Source: Acidimicrobiia bacterium (GTDB lineage: Bacteria; Actinomycetota; Acidimicrobiia; Spongiisociales; JAHEDJ01). Taken from it: a stretch of 7,040 nt of DNA. The stretch lies in NCBI GenBank assembly GCA_030598025.1, contig JAUVQS010000079.1, positions 1 to 7,040 of the forward strand, written 5' to 3'. Below the pieces are notes generated by a model, which was not told where the DNA came from, ran no database searches, and was given only the letters and a program-made list of their open reading frames with translations. Positions 1-7,040 of this stretch are shown here, one piece after another. The position numbers and the translations under genes were made by a program. Position 1 is the first letter of the stretch. Every line of letters starts with the position of its first letter.

Positions 1-438
1 GCTCTCTCCAACCGCAAAGGGATCGACTACACGGTCCTTGAACTCCGCTTGCGAGTCATGGACGTCATGGGCGAACTCGGCATCGAGGCCGAGTTCGCGG
101 ACCGGTACCTGAATGAGGGATTCTCGGGAGGCGAACGCAAGCGCAATGAGGTCTTGCAGATGGCCGTGCTCGAACCGGAACTAGCCGTCATGGACGAAAC
201 CGATTCCGGCCTCGACATCGATGCTCTGAAGATCGTGGCCGAAGGTGTCAACAAACTGACGGGACCCGACCGGGGTTTCCTCATCATCACCCATTACCAG
301 CGCCTCCTCGACTACATCACACCCGATCGGGTGCACGTGTTCATGGATGGGAGGATCCTCACTTCTGGTGGGTCGGAACTCGCCGAACGCCTCGAAGCCG
401 ATGGATACGACGCATTCCGGGAAGAGGCATCGGCTTGA
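1..438 (+). CDS. sufC: SufC, Fe-S cluster assembly ATPase (partial, 5' end missing)
   Basis: This is the C-terminal part of SufC, the ABC-type ATPase that works in the cytosol with SufB and SufD as the scaffold for building Fe-S clusters. The frame is open from base 1, giving 145 visible residues of a family usually about 250 long; the Walker A motif is off-window. Visible are the SufC-type ABC signature FSGGERKRNE (from about residue 41), Walker B running into DETDSGLD (65-72), which carries the catalytic Glu66, and the H-loop histidine at residue 98 in ITHYQR. The DETDSGLDIDAL stretch and LITHYQRLLDYI-like segment separate SufC from transport ABC ATPases. The ATG at 49 is internal and not the start. 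The stop at 436-438 is one base before the sufS ATG, so the two are surely co-transcribed. Family assignment is very secure. Confidence 0.97.
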   Translation, partial: ALSNRKGIDYTVLELRLRVMDVMGELGIEAEFADRYLNEGFSGGERKRNEVLQMAVLEPELAVMDETDSGLDIDALKIVAEGVNKLTGPDRGFLIITHYQRLLDYITPDRVHVFMDGRILTSGGSELAERLEADGYDAFREEASA

Positions 439-439
439 C

Positions 440-1678
440 ATGACCAACCTCTCCCATCTCCGCCGGGATTTCCCAATTCTGCGGCGGGAAGTCGAAGGCC
501 ATCCCGTCATCTTCCTCGACTCGGCGGCGAGCGCTCAGAAGCCCATCCCGGTTCTCGACGCGATGGATCGCTTCTATCGCTCGCAGTACGCCAACGTGCA
601 TCGCGGCGCCTACCGTCTGTCACAGGAAGCAACCGAGCTGTACGAAGATGCCCGCCGGCGGGTGGCGAGATTCATCAACGCCGGATCACCGGACGAGATC
701 ATCTTCACCAAAGGCACCACCACCGCTCTCAACGGACTGTCCTCCAGTTGGGGCTACGACCACCTCGAGGCCGGAGACCGCATCGTCCTGTCGATGATGG
801 AACACCACGCCAACGTCGTTCCCTGGCAACTCGTCGCCAAGCGGACCGGTGCGGAACTCGTTTACGTCCCCCTCACTACGGGCTACGACATCGATCTCGA
901 CGCGCTGCGGAGCACCATCGATAGTCGTGTCAAGATCGTCTCTCTCACCGGCATGTCGAACGTGCTCGGGACCATTCCTCCGATGCAACAGATTTCGGAC
1001 ATCGTCCGGGCCCAGTCGGAGGCTGTGTTGATCGTGGATGGCGCGCAGCTGGTCCCTCACGTTGAAGTCGACGTGCAAACCCTGGGTGCGGATTTCCTGG
1101 CATTCTCGGCCCACAAGATGCTCGGCCCAACCGGGATCGGAGTCTTGTGGGGCAAACCCGAACTGCTCGAGGAGATGGAGCCGTGGGAAGGCGGCGGCGA
1201 GATGATCTCCACCGTCGACCTGTACGAGTCCACCTGGGCACCGGTACCTCAGAAGTTTGAAGCGGGCACTCCCCCGATCGCCGAGGCCATTGGCCTGGCC
1301 GCCGCGGTTCACTACCTCGAAGAGATTGGCATGAACGCGATCCGGTCGCATGACCTGGATCTCACCGAGTATGCACTCCATCGACTCGGTGAAGTTCCCG
1401 ACCTGGTCCAGTATGGGCCGACCGATATCAAGTCGAGGGGCGGCGTCGTGAGCTTCACCCTCGGTGACGTCCACCCCCACGACATCGCCACCATCCTCGA
1501 CAGCCGGGGTATCTCCGTCCGGGCCGGGCATCACTGCGCTAAGCCACTCATGGCCGACTTGGGCGTCACTGCTACCGCCCGGGCGTCGTTCCACGTTTAC
1601 AACGGACGCGACGACGTCGACGCGCTGATCGAAGGACTCCACGAAGCTCGTTCCCTGTTCGGATTGAGTGAGGGGTAG
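440..1678 (+). CDS. sufS: SufS, group II cysteine desulfurase
   Basis: SufS is a PLP enzyme that converts L-cysteine to L-alanine and holds the sulfur as a persulfide for transfer to SufU. The protein is 412 residues, close to the usual ~406. Active-site residues are all present and nearly keep E. coli SufS numbering: His123 in MMEHHANVVPW stacks on PLP, Asp200 and Gln203 lie in VDGAQ, the Schiff-base lysine is Lys226 in FSAHKMLGPTG, and the persulfide cysteine is Cys366 in RAGHHCAKP. RAGHHC is the group II (SufS/CsdA) form, not the IscS form. The frame is open further upstream to an ATG at 347, but that would overlap most of the sufC end; ATG 440 starts one base after the sufC stop, gives the normal N-terminus (MTNLSHLRRDFPIL) and has a purine-rich GGGAAGAGG at 419-427 as a possible, somewhat distant, ribosome site. 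It lies in the suf operon between sufC and sufU. Nothing is missing or broken. Confidence 0.98.
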   Translation: MTNLSHLRRDFPILRREVEGHPVIFLDSAASAQKPIPVLDAMDRFYRSQYANVHRGAYRLSQEATELYEDARRRVARFINAGSPDEIIFTKGTTTALNGLSSSWGYDHLEAGDRIVLSMMEHHANVVPWQLVAKRTGAELVYVPLTTGYDIDLDALRSTIDSRVKIVSLTGMSNVLGTIPPMQQISDIVRAQSEAVLIVDGAQLVPHVEVDVQTLGADFLAFSAHKMLGPTGIGVLWGKPELLEEMEPWEGGGEMISTVDLYESTWAPVPQKFEAGTPPIAEAIGLAAAVHYLEEIGMNAIRSHDLDLTEYALHRLGEVPDLVQYGPTDIKSRGGVVSFTLGDVHPHDIATILDSRGISVRAGHHCAKPLMADLGVTATARASFHVYNGRDDVDALIEGLHEARSLFGLSEG

Positions 1679-1680
1679 GG
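1671..1680 (+). promoter_or_regulatory. Ribosome binding site of sufU, overlapping the sufS stop
   Basis: The purine-rich AGGGGTAGGG contains the sufS stop codon TAG (1676-1678) and ends 8 bases before the ATG at 1689. Its position supports ATG 1689 rather than the in-frame GTG at 1668, which has no such site at a proper distance. The overlap with the stop codon suggests that ribosomes finishing sufS favour initiation on sufU. Confidence 0.6.
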
Positions 1681-1688
1681 TTCCGTCG

Positions 1689-2138
1689 ATGGCCCTTGAT
1701 GAGCTGTATAGAGAAGTCATTCTCGACCACTACCGGAACCCTCGGAACCGGCAGCCGCTCGGAGCGCCCGGCGCCCACGCCGATGGTCACAATCCGCTGT
1801 GCGGCGACGAAATATCACTGGACATCCTCGTTGTGGACGACACGGTGACCGAAGTGTCGATCGTTGGTCGAGGTTGTTCGATCAGCCAGTCGTCGGCGTC
1901 GATGATGTCTGAAGCGATCAAGGGCAAGACCCGTGCAGAGATCGCCGAACTCACCGGCCGTTTCAAGGCAATGATGGACATCGATACCGAAGGCGATGCC
2001 GGCCTCGACCCCGACCGGCCCGGTTCAGTGCTCGGCGATCTCGAAGCCCTCCAGGGCGTCCGCAAGTTCCCCGTTCGGATCAAGTGCGCCAACCTGGCCT
2101 GGACGACGCTTGAAGAGGCGCTGGGCGAAGCCAAATAG
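1689..2138 (+). CDS. sufU: SufU, zinc-containing sulfur acceptor for SufS
   Basis: SufU takes the persulfide sulfur from SufS by a zinc-ligand swap and passes it to the SufBCD scaffold; it is an IscU-fold protein but in this family acts as a transferase. The product is 149 residues, the usual size. Zinc ligands are visible: Cys38 and Asp40 in NPLCGDE, Cys63 in GRGCSIS, and Cys133 in IKCANLAW. The 70-residue gap between the second and third cysteines includes the insertion that separates SufU from IscU. The start at ATG 1689 gives the typical opening MALDELYREVILDHYRNPRN; an in-frame GTG at 1668 would add seven residues and overlap sufS. The gene lies 10 bases after sufS and is the last of the operon; a terminator-like hairpin follows at 2193. 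Its stop codon TAG is the first TAG of a heptanucleotide repeat array. No sufT-like gene follows before the convergent gltD. Confidence 0.96.
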   Translation: MALDELYREVILDHYRNPRNRQPLGAPGAHADGHNPLCGDEISLDILVVDDTVTEVSIVGRGCSISQSSASMMSEAIKGKTRAEIAELTGRFKAMMDIDTEGDAGLDPDRPGSVLGDLEALQGVRKFPVRIKCANLAWTTLEEALGEAK

Positions 2139-2162
2139 CCATTAGCCATTAGCAATTAGCAA
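2135..2162. repeat. Heptanucleotide tandem array (TTAGCCA/TTAGCAA), four units
   Basis: Four 7-base units stand head to tail: ATAGCCA (2135), TTAGCCA (2142), TTAGCAA (2149), TTAGCAA (2156), then TTCGC. The first unit contains the sufU stop codon. Because the period is seven, the TAGs at 2136, 2143, 2150 and 2157 fall in all three forward frames. A second array with the same period, in opposite orientation, follows the gltD stop. Function unknown; slippage-generated repeat or a dispersed short repeat family are both possible. Confidence 0.85.
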
Positions 2163-2192
2163 TTCGCGGAGATGATCACGAGCGGCCCCCCT

Positions 2193-2220
2193 ACCGCCGC
2201 CTCTCGGCGGCGGTGCCTTT
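2193..2220 (+). terminator. Likely intrinsic terminator of the suf operon
   Basis: A perfect 9-bp GC-rich stem, ACCGCCGCC (2193-2201) with GGCGGCGGT (2206-2214), closes on a 4-base loop TCTC and is followed by GCCTTTCG. The U-tract is short, as is common in GC-rich bacteria. It lies 55 bases after the sufU stop in the correct orientation. The same stem read on the minus strand is followed by a G-run rather than T's, so it suits plus-strand termination better. Confidence 0.75.
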
Positions 2221-2280
2221 CGAAATAGATAGATCCGACCCTACAAATATGAGTGATCGTTGACGGATCTATCTAATTCG
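2221..2280. repeat. 17-bp inverted repeat (one mismatch) with 26-nt spacer
   Basis: The left arm CGAAATAGATAGATCCG (2221-2237) and the reverse complement of the right arm (2264-2280) agree at 16 of 17 bases, with an uninterrupted 12-bp core TAGATAGATCCG. The spacer 2238-2263 is AT-richer than its surroundings and shows no clear gene. It lies between two convergent operons, so a bidirectional transcription-stopping structure is the simplest reading; a protein binding site or a remnant of a tiny mobile element are alternatives. The match is too long to be chance in such a short region. Confidence 0.8.
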
Positions 2281-2282
2281 AT

Positions 2283-2307
2283 TCCCCCCGAACGCTCGCT
2301 GGGGGGA
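2283..2307. repeat. C6/G6 hairpin, 7-bp stem
   Basis: TCCCCCC (2283-2289) pairs perfectly with GGGGGGA (2301-2307) around an 11-base loop. It could help stop transcription arriving from gltD on the minus strand, where it is followed by AATCGAATTAG, but there is no real T-run, so the terminator role is only a possibility. Confidence 0.5.
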
Positions 2308-2328
2308 CCGACATGTGGGCCCGGACCC

Positions 2329-2344
2329 GCGTGCCAGCTCACGC
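2329..2344. repeat. Small hairpin downstream of gltD, 5-bp stem
   Basis: GCGTG (2329-2333) pairs with CACGC (2340-2344) around a 6-base loop. It is short and could arise by chance in GC-rich DNA; it is listed only because it is one of a chain of stem structures in the convergent region. Confidence 0.3.
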
Positions 2345-2349
2345 TCGGT

Positions 2350-2374
2350 GGCTGAAGGCTGAAGGCTGAAGGCT
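2350..2374. repeat. Heptanucleotide tandem array (GGCTGAA), three and a half units
   Basis: Three exact copies of GGCTGAA (2350, 2357, 2364) are followed by a partial GGCT that abuts the gltD stop codon. Read in the gltD sense the unit is TTCAGCC, and the array starts directly after the stop. It mirrors the TTAGCCA array behind sufU in period, place and partial sequence. On the plus strand the TGAs at 2353, 2360 and 2367 cover all three frames. Confidence 0.85.
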
Positions 2375-2390
2375 CTACTCCGGTAGAGCC
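2371..2390 (-). terminator. Perfect hairpin spanning the gltD stop codon; possible terminator or 3'-end stem
   Basis: GGCTCTAC (2371-2378) and GTAGAGCC (2383-2390) form an exact 8-bp stem around a 4-base loop. The gltD stop (2375-2377) sits inside one arm. On the minus strand the stem is followed by TTCAGCCTTC, with no run of T's, so a classical intrinsic terminator is doubtful; it may instead protect the 3' end of the gltBD mRNA. The outer GGCT of the plus-strand left arm is the partial last unit of the GGCTGAA array. Confidence 0.4.
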
Positions 2391-3810
2391 GATCTGCCCA
2401 TCAGGTATTCGTCGACCGACCTGGCACATTGGCGTCCCTCACGGATGGCCCAGACGACCAGGGACTGGCCCCTTCGCATGTCGCCGGCGGCGAAGACCTT
2501 CTCGATGTTGGTCTGATAGTTGTCTGTGTCGGCTGCCACATTGCCCCGAGCGTCGACATCAACGCCCAACTGAGCGATCAAGCCCTCGTGCACCGGTCGT
2601 ACGAAACCCATTGCCAGCAGGACGAGATCGGCCTCCAGCGAGAACTCCGAACCGGGGACCTGCTTCATCTCAAAGCGTCCGTTCACGGACTCCCATTCGA
2701 CCTCAACGCCCTGCAGCGACTCGACACCCTCCCCTGAACCGGTGAACCCGACCGTGGAGACCGACCAGCGGCGCTCGCAACCTTCCTCGTGCGACGTGGA
2801 GGTTCTCAACCGATTCGGCCACAGCGGCCAGGTGAGCATTTTGTCCGGCTCATCCGGTGGCTTGGGCAGAACCTCGAGTTGGGTCACAGATGCTGCACCC
2901 TGGCGATTGGCGGTGCCGACGCAATCGGATCCGGTGTCCCCTCCGCCGATCACGACCACCCGCTTGCCTTCCGCTGAGATCGGCTCGCTTATGAGAGACT
3001 CCAGGCCTTCACGGCGATTCTGCTGAGTGAGGTACGGCATCGCGAAATGGACACCTTCGAGATCACGTCCGGCGACCACAAGATTCCGGGGTTCTTCCGA
3101 ACCTGCTGCCAGCACGACGGCGTCGTATCGGTAGACCAACCGTTCGAGAGGCACCGTCACCCCCACGTGACTGTTGACCCGAAACTCGACCCCCTCGGCC
3201 TGGAGCTGAGACATGCGCCGATCAATGATCGCCTTGGACAGCTTGAAGTCGGGGATCCCGTAGCGCAGAAGTCCACCGACCTTCGGATTCTTCTCGAAGA
3301 CCACCACCTCATGCCCGGCCCGTGCCAGCTGCTGAGCACACGCCAGTCCGGCGGGACCCGAACCGACGATGGCAACGCGGCGCTCGGTGCGCAGCACAGG
3401 TATGGAGGGTTCGATCCATCTGTTGGCCCAGGCGCGCTCGATGATGGCGTGCTCGATCGTCTTGATCGTGACCGGAGAGTTGTTGAGATTGAGAGTGCAA
3501 GCTTCCTCACACGGCGCCGGACAGACCCGGCCGGTGAATTCGGGGAAGTTGTTGGTCGAGTGCAAGACGTCGATGGCCTTCCGCCAGTCACCCTCCGAAA
3601 CCAACTCGTTGAAGTCGGGAATGATGTTGTCGACCGGGCATCCGTGGTGGCAGTAGGGAACTCCGCAGTCCATGCAGCGGGAACTCTGCCGGGTCAGTTC
3701 TTCTTCGTCGAGAGGAAGGGAGAACTCGCCGTAATGCTGGAGACGCTCAGCGACCGGAAGGTAGGTGCGGTCCCGGCGTTCGAACTCACGGAAGCCGTTC
3801 GGCGTGGCCA

Positions 3811-3811
<1 letters not shown>
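2375..3811 (-). CDS. gltD: Glutamate synthase small subunit (NADPH), GltD
   Basis: GltD is the flavoprotein subunit of bacterial glutamate synthase: it oxidises NADPH at FAD and sends electrons through [4Fe-4S] clusters to the FMN of GltB, where 2-oxoglutarate and ammonia become glutamate. The protein is 478 residues, against about 470 for E. coli GltD. In order: the N-terminal ferredoxin-like part with Cys46, 49, 54 and 58 (CMDCGVPYCHHGCPV) and Cys97, 101 and 105 (GRVCPAPCEEACTLN); the FAD-binding GSGPAGLA at about 150-157; the NADPH-binding GGGDTGSD at about 289-296; and the C-terminal FAD contact VFAAGDMRRGQSLVVWAI at 439-456. All look intact. The ATG shares one base with the gltB stop (TGATG) and has AGGTGG six bases upstream, so translation is likely coupled to gltB. 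Its end faces the suf operon. Related reductases with this fold exist, but the gltB partner settles the name. Confidence 0.97.

Positions 3812-7040
<3,229 letters not shown>

Noticed and set aside
347..439. Upstream extension of sufS to the ATG at 347
   Set aside because: It would overlap sufC by about 90 bases and add 31 residues absent from the SufS family; ATG 440 gives the normal N-terminus.
1668..1688. GTG at 1668 as the sufU start
   Set aside because: It adds seven unconserved residues and lacks a well-placed ribosome site; ATG 1689 fits both spacing and family N-terminus.
686..1720. Long antisense reading frame (344 codons) on the minus strand across sufS and the start of sufU
   Set aside because: It lies wholly over well-conserved genes on the other strand, its translation resembles no known family, and long antisense frames are expected from G/C-biased third positions.
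2135..2374. CRISPR array or insertion-sequence end in the repeat region
   Set aside because: Repeat units are only seven bases with no spacers, no transposase is present, and no clear target-site duplication is visible.
2241..2429. Small minus-strand frame of 62 codons running from the gltD end into the intergenic region
   Set aside because: It starts inside gltD in another frame, has no ribosome site I can support, and runs through hairpins and the GGCTGAA repeat.

Overview
The window is GC-rich, with strong G/C preference at third codon positions. It holds two convergent housekeeping gene clusters separated by a short intergenic region of 236 bases (2139-2374) full of repeats and hairpins. 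The gene order sufC-sufS-sufU, with SufU as the sulfur acceptor, is typical of Actinomycetota and Bacillota. With the high GC, it suggests an environmental actinobacterium, possibly Acidimicrobiia-like; this placement is an inference from order, composition and protein style only.

Plus strand, 1-2138: the 3' end of a SUF iron-sulfur cluster assembly operon. It has the C-terminal part of the ATPase SufC (5' end outside the window), then complete SufS (cysteine desulfurase) and complete SufU (zinc-containing sulfur acceptor). SufS pulls sulfur from cysteine as a persulfide, SufU accepts it, and the SufBCD scaffold, whose ATPase is SufC, builds the cluster. The genes are almost contiguous (1-nt and 10-nt gaps), so one transcript is likely. 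The promoter and presumably sufB and sufD lie upstream of base 1.

Minus strand, 7040-2375: gltB then gltD, the large and small subunits of NADPH-dependent glutamate synthase (GOGAT), joined by a TGATG stop/start overlap. gltB is cut by the window edge. The visible part holds the central, FMN-binding synthase and C-terminal GXGXG domains, while the N-terminal glutaminase domain lies beyond 7040. Both subunits carry Fe-S cluster cysteines, so this enzyme is a client of the kind of pathway encoded next to it.

Convergent intergenic region, 2139-2374: a heptanucleotide tandem array directly after the sufU stop, a strong GC hairpin that looks like the suf terminator, a 17-bp nearly perfect inverted repeat around a 26-nt AT-richer spacer, a C6/G6 hairpin, a small 5-bp hairpin, and a second heptanucleotide array directly after the gltD stop. 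A further perfect 8-bp inverted repeat spans the gltD stop codon itself. This region is the only unusual part of the window; the genes are ordinary members of well-known families. I see no RNA genes, CRISPR array, insertion sequence or clearly novel gene system.
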